64,000 nt of DNA from Lineus longissimus (lineage: Eukaryota; Nemertea; Pilidiophora; Heteronemertea; Lineidae): positions 3,286,001 through 3,350,000 of the forward strand of contig NC_088316.1 of the NCBI RefSeq assembly GCF_910592395.1, in the 5' to 3' direction. The notes beneath the pieces were generated by a model. It searched no databases. It saw nothing but the letters and a program-made list of their open reading frames with translations, and was not told the origin of the DNA. The translations under genes and the position numbers were made by a program. How positions within the stretch are numbered: position 1 is the stretch's first letter; each line of letters starts with the position of its first letter. Below, piece after piece: positions 1 through 12,200 of this stretch.

Positions 1-271
1 TAAGGGTTGGCCATAATATATAGGTACCGCCATTTAGGCTAGAACTGAAATACAAAGCAATTGGAACTCTTTGAAAACGAAGTAAATGCCACGCAATTTC
101 AAGGGTGGGAGTAGGTTCTTTGTTTTCAAGAGAACAGACTCCCAGCCTTGTGAAATTGGAATTTACTTTATTTTGAAGTTCTAATCGCTTATGTCAAGTT
201 CTAGGCAAAGTCGCGATACCCACGATCAAGCAACACTAACAATCTATAATCAAATTTGAATGGCTTTTCAG

Positions 272-1835
272 ACAATTTCGATAAAACCGACTCGTCAAAT
301 CAACCGTACATCATGATGAGCTATCAATGGGATAGCCAGGAGCTGGTCCTGAGAGTGAGAGACGTGCTGCGGTCACGAGGCTACAATGTCTGGATAGACG
401 TCGAGAGGATGGCGGGCTCCACGCTGGAGGCGATGGCCCGGGCAGTCGAGGGAGCGCATGTAGTTTTGCTCTTCTTCTCCAAGCGGTACAAGGATAGCCA
501 GAACTGCAGAGCAGGTACTACACGAAATCACTGTATGTCTCTTTTAAACTTACAGAGTCACAGTCGTATATCGCAATTGCTGGTGGTACTTGCAAGAAGT
601 CAAAACCAGATTTTTCGACCAAATCCGACCAAGTAAATCACAGTGGCCGAGTACATATTGGGAACAGTAGTGCGTTGGCATGACCGATCCGTCAAAATGA
701 CCTTTTAGCAGCCTCACACTCCCCCTCCCCCTCCAAGAGAAATTCCTTGATGAAATCACCCGGGTAAGACGAGGTCCAAGAGCTCAAAAGGGGCAAAGGT
801 CTTTTACTTCCTGTATCATAATAAAGTTTTGCGTTTGGTCGTTTTCAGAGGCCGAATACACTTTTAAGACTAAGAAACCCTTCATCCCCGTTCTGGTGGA
901 GCCAAATTACGCTGCCGATGGATGGCTTGGAATCATGCTGGGAGTCAAACTCTATTACGACTTCAGCCGAGAGGACATCATTGCGGACAAGATGGCCGAG
1001 TTGGGCAAGGCCTTAGACTGCGGGCAGCAGTCCAGGATGGCGCAGGAAGGTCCCGACACTGCTATAAATGTTACAGATGGGAAAGAAGACAAGACGATTT
1101 CTACCAAATTGTTGTCGACAGCATCAAATGCATGTAGCATGGCTTCAAATTCTCCTTATACAACTTTGCATCATCAACCCTGTGCCTTTTGGCGGGAACA
1201 TATTGGATCACAGACCCCCAGCGTGAAGGGCTGGGACGCTGGAATGGTGTCGGACTGGATGAAGGAAAGCAGTCTGGATAGGTAAATCTGGGTTCATTGT
1301 GACCACTGTCCTCCCAAACTCATTATAAAAAGAGTCATCATTTAATACCAGGAGGTTGAGCCACAATCATCATGAAAAAGGATTCTAGTAAGTTGGCCCG
1401 ATTTATCAATACTACCCTCAAAAGTATTAATTTTGAAGACCAATTGGTCAACCAGTAGTGCAAAGACCCTTTCAACTTGAAAACAGATAAAACTGTCTTA
1501 AAGATCTTATCGCAGAGGTTTTAAAAATCGCATTTTAAAACACATGAAATAGAAAACAAACACTTTGCTTTGTGTTCTTGTCTTTGACGACACAATTCCA
1601 TTGACGCGAATAATTTATTTCTTTTCAACTGCTTTATTTTAAAAACAAAACAGTTAAAAAGAATGGTGTTTTTTTCAGGGAAAAACTGGGTCATCTGACA
1701 GGACGCCACCTACATTTCCTCTGGAGAATGAAGCAGGATGCGCCATCAAGCTACTATAAATTTATCGAAGAGAACCTTCGCCTGACGAATATTGACCACA
1801 TGGCAACACTGACAAATGCTCTGGAGGAATTGTAA
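272..1835 (+). CDS. TIR-SAM domain protein, 3' part (three exons; 5' end outside window)
   Basis: Three exons join in phase: 272-514, 849-1281 and 1679-1835, each with clear splice sites (acceptor TTTTCAG before 272; donors GTACTA and GTAAAT). The first visible exon starts behind an acceptor, so the true start is upstream of the window. Exon one and the start of exon two form a TIR domain: strand A (YIMMSY), the WIDVE strand, the BB-like loop MAGSTLEAMARAVE, and strand D (VVLLFFS). Aligned by eye with SARM1, the Glu at 427-429 sits where the NAD-cleaving Glu lies, so NADase activity is possible but unproven. The C-terminus (WDAGMVSDWMKESSL through the final LEEL) resembles a SAM domain. Such proteins act in the cytosol as innate-immune adaptors or NAD-consuming effectors. 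The TIR call is secure, the SAM call moderate and the function inferred. Confidence 0.8.
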
Positions 1836-1862
1836 AAGAAGCTCAATTTTAAAACATTTTAG

Positions 1863-2044
1863 AGTAGAACCTCTCTATTAAGGACACCCTCAGGAATGAT
1901 TGAACGATTGTCCTTAATAGAGAGGTGTCTTGATTAGAGAGGTAAAATTGAATGGAAACAACCAATCTGGGACCAAAACTAGTGTCCTTAATAGAGAGGG
2001 TGTCCTTAATAGAGAGGTGTCTGCTAAGGGAGGTTTCACTGTAG
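1863..2044. repeat. MITE-like inverted repeat, copy A
   Basis: About 180 bp begins with AGTAGAACCTCTCTATTAAGG and ends with GAGGTTTCACTGTA, its near inverse. It contains repeated GTCCTTAATAGAGAGG blocks. A related copy lies at 2827-2989. It lies just downstream of the TIR gene stop and carries no coding potential. Confidence 0.7.
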
Positions 2045-2826
2045 TTACGCTTTCAATTTGGGCACAATAAATAGCCAATGGGGACTATCATTCTCTTGTT
2101 TTCCGCCACCAACAAGAGGCAAGTTTCATTCAACTGAAGAATGCCACACCTGCACAACAGGCAAATGGAACTCTAAAATACATAAATATATCGATAGATC
2201 AGTGTTCAGAATGATTATAAAACCTTTAATTACTTTTTGTGCCAAAAGAAAAACACATAAACTAATGGAGGCCTTTACAAGATTTCAGTTGCACAAATCA
2301 CATTTTATTCCTTCAATGGATGATGACATGATAGGGGAAATTTCAACAACTGCTTGAAATTATGAAATAAACATAGAATTGTGTAATAATACTAGACACA
2401 TTATACATTATACCAGGATTGCAGTGACTTCAAATGCATACTTTAAAAGACCTTGACTAAAAGTATTTTCAGGAAAAAGTGCCAAAGATAAGTTGTTTTT
2501 GTTTTTATTAACTTACATATATCAAGGTCGAATAAAAACAAAAATATAAATAGAATTCACGAAATCCAAATTTTTTTTCTCAAATCATCAGAAGTGCATG
2601 TATTAGTGGTACTTGACTCTACCATCAAGCAAAATAATGGATGTATCCAGTCTACGTTTCAGAAATGAAGGATTGGTCTACCATAATTGAATAGGTAACC
2701 GAACACGTCATATGTAAGTCAATGGAAATAACGGTGTCCTGGAATGTCCTGCAACCAACCCTGCAACGAAATAGGTCACTTTTACACGACTCATACAACA
2801 TGAACAATACTTTTCACTACCGGTTA
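2045..2826. other. Intergenic, AT-rich
   Basis: No splice-bounded exon or recognisable protein is visible. The open stretch from 2058 to 2357 has low-complexity composition and no family resemblance. Confidence 0.4.
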
Positions 2827-2989
2827 TACAGTAGAACCTCTCTATCAAGGACACCCCTGGGACTGTCAAGTGCTGTCCTTGATAGGTAGGTGTCCTGATT
2901 AGGGAGGTCAAATTGCTTGGAAACAACCAATTTGGGACCAAAGTGGTGTCCTTAATAGAGAGGTGTCCACTAAGAGAGGTTCCACTGTA
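2827..2989. repeat. MITE-like inverted repeat, copy B
   Basis: About 163 bp runs from TACAGTAGAACCTCTC to GAGGTTCCACTGTA. The ends are near-perfect inverse complements, and TA at both borders fits a TA target site. The inside shares the GTCCTTAATAGAGAGG and GAAACAACCAAT segments with copy A. The small size, terminal inverted repeats and lack of coding suggest a non-autonomous DNA element, probably of a TA-targeting superfamily. Confidence 0.75.
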
Positions 2990-3157
2990 AATGACTGTCT
3001 TGTGGACAAGACCAGAGCAACAGAAAAACATAATTAATAATGAAGGGGGTGAAGTTTAAGCCCTGGTGATGACAACTTTACACTGCCGCACCAACTTTTG
3101 ATTTTTCTGGCCGATAAACTATTCAAAGAATTTGTGTTTTTCAATCGGAAAATCAGT

Positions 3158-3163
3158 TTTATT
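3158..3163 (-). other. Polyadenylation signal AATAAA of the ATOX1 gene
   Basis: The minus strand reads CATCAATAAAACTG about 110 bases after the ATOX1 stop codon, a plausible distance for a 3' UTR signal. It is a motif match only. Confidence 0.4.
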
Positions 3164-3272
3164 GATGATGAAAGATGAAGGGAAACCCTCATCCATTTGC
3201 TTAAAGTGGCGGACGAGAACCAAGAAATCAAATTACATTGGCCTTTTGATGATCATGTATTGAACACTCACA

Positions 3273-4013
3273 CTATACTGTTCCAATATAAGTAGACTTT
3301 TTTCCTGTTTTCTGAAGAGTTGCAAGGATATCATCAGAAGGCAAATCGGAAGTGACGTACACTCTCTGTTTTTCCATATCAATTGTGTAATCGGAAATTT
3401 CTGAAAAAACATTGCAATTTTGAAAATAGCACATCTCGATTCCAAGTTATTACCTTTTTTTAACATCATTAGATAAGGATGACTATGAGTATGAATTCGC
3501 ATAGTGCACTAACTGATGTGAAGGTTTTGGGGAAGATTTCAGCTCGACCAGTAATATCAAGGCAGTTATTTGAATTCTGTATTTCAATTTTTCAAGTTTC
3601 ATTGGGGTGCGAAATTATTCCGAATGACATACAGAGTTCATCAATATGCTTTTTGTGTAGATGGACAACCCAGACAAATAATTTATCATTATTTAAGTTA
3701 ATAATGATAATAAGTTATCATTATTTTCTGTGCCAAAACAATTTAAAAGTTAGAACCTGGACAAATTCATGAAGATGGTGGTGGTTTTTCTATTAGAGCA
3801 ACAAGACATCATGATCTTTTGCTGCCTAACTGAACATAACTGAAAGGAATTATCTAAATTCTATCAAGAAATATTGTTCAGCACCCGGCAAAAAACTTTT
3901 GGGAAGAAGACATCGACAGAATGATCAGAAATGAACTTGCGTTTCTTTTCCAGGACTCTCTTGACAGCTCCTGAACAACCCTCACAGGTCATTTCAACTT
4001 CAAATTCATACTT
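3273..4013 (-). CDS. ATOX1: Copper chaperone ATOX1 (two of probably three exons)
   Basis: Exon 4013-3941 follows the acceptor TTTGTTCCAG and encodes the HMA-domain start with the copper-binding MTCEGC motif. Exon 3400-3273 follows TGTTTTTTCAG and encodes the end, with DYTIDMEKQRVYV and the conserved LQKTGKK stretch. Joined, they give 66 residues against 68 in human ATOX1, so only about two start residues are missing, as expected if a tiny first exon lies upstream. The join works only if the intron starts with GCAAGT at 3940: phase 1 then matches the acceptor phase and gives the normal spacing of the family. No GT donor nearby keeps the frame. The product carries Cu(I) in the cytosol to the ATP7A/B-type pumps of the secretory pathway. 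Identity is secure. The first exon was not found. Confidence 0.85.
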
Positions 4014-6210
4014 CTGGAACAAAAAATATTGCACAGTCATCAGTTCATCTATAGCAAGCACAATTATGCTGGGTTATAATTTGATTTCAGGATTTGTTAC
4101 TCAGTAACCTTCAAAACTTGCTTCACAACATTCCTGTGGCTTAGTATGTTTGAAGCAAACATTTTCCATTGTCTGATCGAGCGTCACCAGGCCAGCGGAG
4201 GAAGTCACAGGGCTGCTTACCCTCTAATAATTTTTCTTGTTATATTGCTGAAATTTTCCTGTATTTTGCCATAAGTTCCCGTAGTATCATGACATAGTGT
4301 AAATTTCAAAGCTGTTGGCCGCCGCCATTATTCTATGCAGGGTAGTCTCGCACAGCAGCTGTACACATGTGATACAAGTTTCCAGATCCTCAAAATAGGG
4401 TGATAACTACGATCGGTGTCGCGGTGCGCGAGACTAATCAGTATATTGCGTACTGAATAAAGAAAAACTCTCCTTGGCAACGGGCGTGGGAACTTCTAAT
4501 ATCGGGCCCGCCAGGATCAGATATCGGGTTTAAAGGCTAAGAAACTAAATGAAACTAGAAATTTGAATGTTTATTTCAAGAATTTAACCGTATACAAACA
4601 TTTTACAACGTATTTTTAAGTTGAAAAAAAACGTATTTTCAGCACTGTAAAGGCCGTACCATAACGGTAAAAACCGTATTCCGTAAAGTCGGGAATTCAG
4701 TCGTACCAAAATACGGCCATTCCGTACAGGTACGCAGCCCTGAAGTCATTGCGGGCCCAAACAAACCTAAATATAGGCACAACGAACATAAGATCATGTG
4801 GTGTGCGACCATGGTCCAGTCCATGCGCTCTTTTGTTTGCAGCTTGTTTGTTGTGGCCTTCAGAGGCTTCCTCCACCTGGTGTGGGCCTCTATTGGGGTA
4901 AAGCCAGTCATTCTCAATCATGCACGGAAAAACAAAGAGGCCTCACTGAGCGACTCCGCAGGCTCAGTCAGCCAGTGGCAACATCGGCCCTCCACAAGTC
5001 AGTGGCTTCTGGCTAAGCAGGGTTCGACCCTCACCACTAAGTTCAAGAATGTGAAGGACTGGTAGCCGATAACCAACGGCAACGACCTTGAGAATAGGTT
5101 CATCCTACAAAACACAATATAATCTTTACCGTGGGCATTTCGAGAGATTCAATGAGTTATTGTAGAAGAAAGGAAGAAAATTCAGGAAATGAATAGAGAC
5201 CATTCACGAACGAGTGCACGACCGTAGTACCTCGACACGGTTTTTGTCTTATTCCGCGGAGGCCGCGCGAAGGCGCGGGCAATTTCCGAGTAAATGACAA
5301 CTTCCTTGATGGAGTGAAGGGGATTTCCAGTATGTTCTTTCCTCCAATCTCGGCTACATGCCAAAAGCATAGTGCAGTAGCCTGAACTCAACGCAGTTTC
5401 ATTAATTACACTAAGTCCGGCCGCGACAGGCCTGTTTCATGGTATAGGCCGTTTGTTAGTGGAACAAGGCCCTACAACACATCATACAATAAGCCTACAG
5501 ATCATAGTGTTGGGTAAGTACCCCCCCCCCCCGCGTGCACGTTCCAATTTCCTCGGGTGAGGGGGGGGGGGGGGGGGGGATCGTAGAGCGTTCATGACTC
5601 GTGTGAAATCCCATCCTTTAGGAAATCAGGGGCAGATCAATTTTCACTTCTATGGCACTGCACACACTTGGGCCGGAGAAGCGAACATTAACCCCCCTCG
5701 GTGAAATTCCCGAGAAATAATAAGCTTTCGAAATAATTCTTGCGTCTTTGAGATAATGAGCGTGCATTTCATTCACAGGTGAATTAATTTTCCATGATAT
5801 CGGGCATTCATGTCACAACTTTAAACATGGACAAGGTACATGTATAAGGTTTTGCAATGTGTTACTCAGTCTCCCGTCAGTTAAAATACTTTAAGCTAAA
5901 CTGTTTCTAGAATAAATTACTCAAGGGAGGGGAGGAGATCGCTAGAGCATAAACCAGGTCATTTTAGTGATGCACGTCCCAAACACTGTCACCCATGATT
6001 TATGGAGACCCCCTTAAATATACAGCAGGTAGTTTTACTGGTCCCCTCACATTTCGATAACAATGAACGAAGTCAAGTCGAATAAAGAGATGGTCTCTCT
6101 CACCTAGAGAAGACCAGGCTACATAAGTGTGGCCGATGGGATGGAGGTGGGATAGAAGGAAGGCAGCCCACAGAAGTGATATCAAAGTATCTACTTTCAG
6201 TTTGGTAGAG
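4014..6210. other. Intergenic; should hold the ATOX1 first exon and possibly cGLR 5' UTR
   Basis: No protein-coding exon could be recognised. A copy of some repeat may lie at about 4630-4740, where the motif CCGTA recurs on both strands. A homopolymer pair lies at 5521-5580. The acceptor-like CTACTTTCAG at 6191-6200 suggests a spliced 5' UTR for the gene that starts at 6211. Confidence 0.35.
5521..5580. repeat. Poly-C and poly-G tracts facing each other
   Basis: A run of about 12 C is followed some 30 bases later by a run of about 18 G. The tracts are complementary and could pair as a hairpin. The G run alone could form a G-quadruplex. The exact run lengths may be sequencing-sensitive. Confidence 0.8.
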
Positions 6211-9200
6211 ATGGCCTCAAACGTCCGCATTCAGATGGAAGCGACCATCTCAGCAGTGGATGAAACGCCTGTAAGTATTGACATGTTGCACCCTCCTACT
6301 CGGTAATCCAGAGGTATTAAGGTAGCAGGAAGGGTTGGGCGTTTGTGGTTTCCGAGTCTGAGGGGGTTGGTGTCTGTTGACTGTGCTTTAAGAGAGACTA
6401 GGCATGGCGCCAGTCTCTCTTAAAGCACAGACAACAGGCATTTGGTCTCAGTATTTGGGTTTTGATTGCCATGACTGTACCCCTGTAAAAGTCAGAGGAG
6501 GAGAAGTTTGGAATGATGAAAGCATTGAAGAAGAAGAAATGTTATTATTGAGGAAAGCAAAATTTATTATGAGACTAGAAGGCAGTGTCCTGACTTGATT
6601 ATTTTGAAAATGGCGGTCTGAACACATTAAAAGGTGGAACATGGCATTTTATCGACTTTGAAGTGTTCCGCAGTTAAAGGGAGACTATAGGCAGCAGCTA
6701 GGTAGGCAAGATAAAGTCAGACAAATTTGCCAATAGGGGTCAGTCATATCTCTAGGCATGGCGCCAGTCTCTCTTAAAGCACAGTCAACAGGCATTTGGT
6801 CTTAGTATTTGGGTAAGTACAGAATCAAGGCAGCTCAGAGAGCAATGATTGAACGATGCTGTGGACAAGTCCAAGGATACTGCATCAGTCACGACCAACT
6901 TCTCATCAGAAAGCGTCACCACCAGCATATTCAATGTTTAGTTCCAACCTGTACCAGTCCAATGCACGCCTGTCATGGTCAGCAGTGGTCAGCTTAGCGC
7001 GATATGGAACATTCTTCCGAAACTCAAGCGAGGGAAGTCTGCTCATTAGCCTATCTCGCGCACTGCTCCTTCTTGTCAAACATCGTAGTGAAATCGTGGT
7101 ACAGTGGGGCGTCCTCGAGGATTGCAGCTGGTCGGACAGACGTGAGGTGGAATGTGGGCGGCTGCACTTCTTCGTTGATGTGCGATGGCAGATAGCACAG
7201 TTGTTGCGTTGCATGACAGCTGAAAGAGAATGTGATATCATAGAACTGAGGCGTTTGCAATGAGACTATAGGTGAAGTAGAAGCAAGGAGTGAAAACGGC
7301 CATCTTCCAGTGACTAATATACAGAGTAAGGGCACTGGGTGTTGTTAGATTCAGCATTGAATGTATTCCTCGTACAAGCGTGAATAGTGTGGACATACAG
7401 TGAGAGGTGAGAGACCCCTATTGACTACTTCTTGTAACTTTATCTTGGATATTATATTAGTATTGAACTTCTAGCCATGGAATATGAAGAAATTGAAGTT
7501 GTACTTGTAGGCATGGAATATGAAAAATTATTCAACGGTGAAAGACATTATTCCATGAGGCTTTGCCGTGATCGCAAAGGACGCGACGTGATTGGTTCAC
7601 ATGCTAATGAGGTATGATAATGATAATTACCTCTATAATGCTACTTGGATAGCGACTGTGTCGTTGACTGCAACAGTGGTCAATGTCAATGTGTGCCTGT
7701 AATGTCAATGAAGTATGATGAGGTGATGACGATAGTGCAATTATTAAATATTGGAAAGAGATCTATTCCTAGAAGAACATATGTCCTGTTTTGACTAGGT
7801 GGCGCATTTTAGAATCAGCAGTGAGCACTGTGTGTAACATGGTGGAGGCAGCGGAGATAATAACTGTGTCGAAAGTATTGTTATAGGGCCTTCCCTAGGC
7901 CCATGGGGTTAAATTTACAATCCACGATTGAAAAGACGTAGTTTGATCGCATTCAACTATAAATCCATTGAACAGTTGTGTTCCTTTAGTCAACCGATGA
8001 CCTTTTGTTGGGCCATGATCGGGGATTGTAAACTGTAAATGTATTATGGACTGGGAGACGGGGGAAACACAAGTGAAACTGAAATAGACCAAAACAAGTG
8101 ATTTTGGGGCTTTGGTTTAGACGCATGCCCCACATGCGCCATGCGGGATTATACGGTTCATGTGAACTTGTTGACATCCACATGATCTAGTGCTGTTATT
8201 GGTCATGACATGGTACATGGTAGGCCTAATCATCATGGCTATATGTTTCAGGAAAAGCTCGGAGTAAAATGAACTGCCGATGAATAATGATGTTGTTTAT
8301 GTTTACCATGTTTACTAGTACATAGCCATAGGGTATGCACTGGCCAGTGCACTTTCTGCACGTCGTCATGGTCATGTACGTGATACCTTGCATATTTTGT
8401 TTTTTGAATGCGCATGCTTTTTGGGCAAAATCACTTGTACCAACACTAATGAATAATGTCTTCTTATCCCTATGACTCCATACACAGTGAGGGCATTGTC
8501 CCATTCCCATCAAATGGTAACTTATTGTACCGTATTAGGGTGGAAGTTGGGGAGCAGATACCTACCGTTGCACGCCTGTCATAATCAGTAGCGATGAGCT
8601 TAGCGCGATATGGAACATTCTTCAGAAACTCAAGCGAGGGAAGTCTGCTCATTAGCATATCTCGCGCACTGCTCCTTCTTGTCAAACATCGTAGTGAAAT
8701 CGTAATGGAAAACGTCTGGCTTTGCGCCAGACGTTGAGACTAATAAGTGAAGAACTAATAGGTAAAGAACTTCTACTTGCGCGAGACTGCTCTGATAAAA
8801 TTATCATTGCAGAGACTACGGTGACGTACACATATATTTTTTACAATCAAAAATGCCCTCAAAAGACAACATGGAATGATTATTTTATTGATATTTCCTA
8901 CTATATACCTTCCAATTATCACTTTATACAAATAGATCGGCGTTAGGTCGCATGCTTTTCTTTCCTGGTGACACTATAAAGCAAAATAGTTGCAACCCCG
9001 TAAATGCGCTATAAGTCCAATAATAAGTGACGGTGACCCGTTATAAATGTTTCGCCAGCTTCGCTTTTTTGCCGCTACGCGGCGCGTTGGGCCCTTGCGT
9101 CGAGTACACACTGAGCAATGACAGTTGTCTCACTGATGGGTTAGACCGGGGCTGGCCCGTCCCACTATAAGAGGTAAATGTCAGCTAATTTCGTCTACAC

Positions 9201-12200
9201 TCCGGACGCAGTGGACCGGCCTCGTCCCTCGCGAGGAGATCCAATTAGGGTGACGTAATGAACTACCCGGGAGTCTAATTTCGTCAGCCTTCGCGGACAG
9301 AGTATATTTGGGTGTGCATGGGCATTCGACACGTGATATGTCCATATTTGGGATACGTCCCAAGGCGAGCTATTGGAATCGGCATAATGTTAGCCGGCTC
9401 CTTCGAAAGGAAAATCAATGAGACGTTCACCGGAAAAACACCGTTCCATCAGTCACCGATCGGCAACTCTATCACTTCCCAAATTCCAGAGGGAATCCGG
9501 GATGGGGGAGTCCCACAGTAATCACAATATAGTCTACTGCGCAAGCGGAAGCCTAGACTAATGTATTATCCTGTGTATTGCCGGTGCTTGGAGCTTTGTC
9601 GGAGGACAGCTGTTCGGAGCGTACATGGGGAATCCCGGGGCTATTTTTAGCGATGAGCACATGTTCAATCAAAACCCGAATAGCATCCCGCGAAGTTACT
9701 ATTAATAGCTCACAAGGTCATTTGCATAAGATATTGATGACGTTTTAGTCACGTGACAGTCGGACAGCGACACTTATTTCTACGCATTTGAGCTTATTTC
9801 AAAGTCAATCATATTTGACCCTGCATTGTTTTTAGCATGAATGATACCATAGACTCAGAGAGAGAAATATTCAGAACAATTATGTAGTATTTCCAACACT
9901 CGGACATGTGCCAGATTGAATCTAACTGCCCTAGTTAGAAAGCCTGAATCCATTATGAAACCGCATGTTTGTCCGACATTGCCTGTAATTCAGCGATGGG
10001 GAAATAGAGGGCAGCAGCTGCAGTGACGTCATCTTCGCGGAATGCTATTATGATGTGAGACGTCAAGTGTCAAGAATAAATTTTGTTTACTTTCGGCTTG
10101 GCGATTGAAAACCTTCCATTTCGAAGGGACAGTCCGTCCCTTAATATATTGGTCTAATTGAATTTACCCCTATCTCATTTCCTAATATCCCATCGATACA
10201 CCAGTCGGTACTCTGGTCGGTACCAGTCGGTACTCTGGTCGGTACCAGTCGGTACTCTGGTCTGTACCGGTCGGTACTCTGGTCGGTACACCAGTCGGTA
10301 CTCTGGTCGGTACCAGTCGGTACTCTGGTCGGTACCAGTCGGTACACTGGTCGGTACCAGTCGGTACTCTGGTTGGTACCAGTCGGTACTCTGGTTTGTA
10401 CTAGTCGGTACTCTGGTCGGTACCGATCGGTCGCCAATCGGCGTTGTTTCTGTTACCAATCAATGAGACTGAGTTCTGGCAGTGGCGTGCGTAAGGAAAG
10501 ACTTGCATTTGAAATTAATTAGTAAGGACGGAAGAGTGAAAAGAACGTCTTATCCCTATGTTACAATCCTCTTGAGTGAAACCTTGTTGATTTTCAGACT
10601 TCGTCTCTGTATAATAATCCCAAATCTTTTATTTTTAGGAAACGCCACCAACGAACACGACTCCTGTCAGCGATAGTCACGGTGAGAGCCAAAGTGCCTG
10701 TATGAAATGTCTAGTCAAGGTAACTATCCTTATTGCTTGTGATAAAAGTACTCGACGTCAAGAACCGAGCTGACGAACTCTTTTCACACGGCTAATAGAG
10801 AAAGCAGGAAATCACTTCACCGGACAGTGGCCAGGTACAAAATCAGTTTGATAGTTAACGAAGCGAAATGACCACCAGAGCAGTCTGTTTTGTGATCAGT
10901 CGGTGAGGCATCAATTCTTATTTTAAAACACCTCAAACTATACGCTGGGATATGTCCTTGGTTGTCTTCATATCCTACATCAGCTCAGTAGTTAGTGGCT
11001 GCCTTTGCATAACCGCTGCCGCCAAAACGAAGTACAGGAAGTTGTACATGTACATGCACACAGTGCATGCAACGTCACGACCAAGTTCAGACGCGGAATT
11101 TTATCACCTTGCCCGAGAGCAAGTCAGTCCACAGAAACTACATGTACTACGACAAAGGTCTCCAACAAGGACTGAAAATTTAAGGTGCATGGTGCCCAAT
11201 GTCTCACCACCCGACCCATAAACGCCTTCTTTTTACGACAAAGACTGACGTGAGCAGGTCTACGAGTACCTCACTATTGATATGACATCTGTTTACACGT
11301 ATCGTGTGTGGTAGTGAGATATTCTTAAACATTTTTCCAGTTGTTAGTCCCCGTGACAGAAGATGAAAAAGAGGTAGGTTGGACTCCTGCGCAGCCCAGA
11401 TCTAGATTTATTGATGACGGGACGTCGTTTAGTGACTGCCAACACATTTTCTTTCTACTCCAAGATTCTTCCATCAAAATATCAACCAAATGTTAATATC
11501 TGTTGTCTGCATTGAGTATTGGACAGTTTTGGACTTCGATCTTGAGTAGGCTCTCATGGGTTAAAACAAGGCTGCGACTATTTTTACGGCAGTCTCTAAC
11601 ATGCCTTATGTAATCTGCACACTATTCTAACAGTAATCATCATTTTTGAATCTGATGATCGATCCGAACCTCATGACTACCTGATCATCAGTTCAATCCC
11701 CTATGTATTTCGCCAAAATCTTATTGTTACAGAATCATAAGAATACCCACTATCAATGTAAAAACAACATCAAATACATTTTCCTAGTGCTCCAATATCA
11801 TTGTTTAATACCTCACAGGAGGAATCGTTAGCATCGCCAAGCGAAGATGTACTGCTTCCGAGAGAGCAGGTTAACTTCGACGAAGTCACCATGAGGTACT
11901 ACCTGACCCCCTACCTTTTATTCGTCGAGAACCAGGAGAGAATCCTCAACGACAAACACGAGCATATGCATAAAACTGACAGGAAAAAACTGGCGTCGGA
12001 TCATCTGATTTCTGCGGAAGTTTCAACGATCATCAAGGAATTAACTCAATATCTCAACGAAGAAGGCAGCATGATGTTTAGGGGTGGAGAACTGAAACGA
12101 TGCGGCAGTGTCGAAGAGGGAACCAAAGTCAGTAGTTGTGATGAATTTGACTTCCAGTACTTGATTTCCTTAAACAACTACAGAGCGACTCGGAAGCCTC

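Noticed and set aside
5021-5045. GGTTCGACCC resembling a tRNA T-loop
   Set aside because: No matching acceptor stem or anticodon arm could be folded around it.
10141-10466. Three overlapping long open frames on both strands
   Set aside because: They are produced by the 22-bp tandem repeat, whose unit lacks stops in several frames. No splice sites, start context or family.
10952-11221. Frame of 89 codons with a hydrophobic start in an intron of the Mab21-like gene
   Set aside because: It lies between two in-phase exons and is not needed; no similarity to a known protein.
11384-11425. Similarity to 15945-15992 (ACTCCTGC ... GATTTATTGATGA)
   Set aside because: Only about 40 bases with gaps; may be a relic of a repeat but too short to call.
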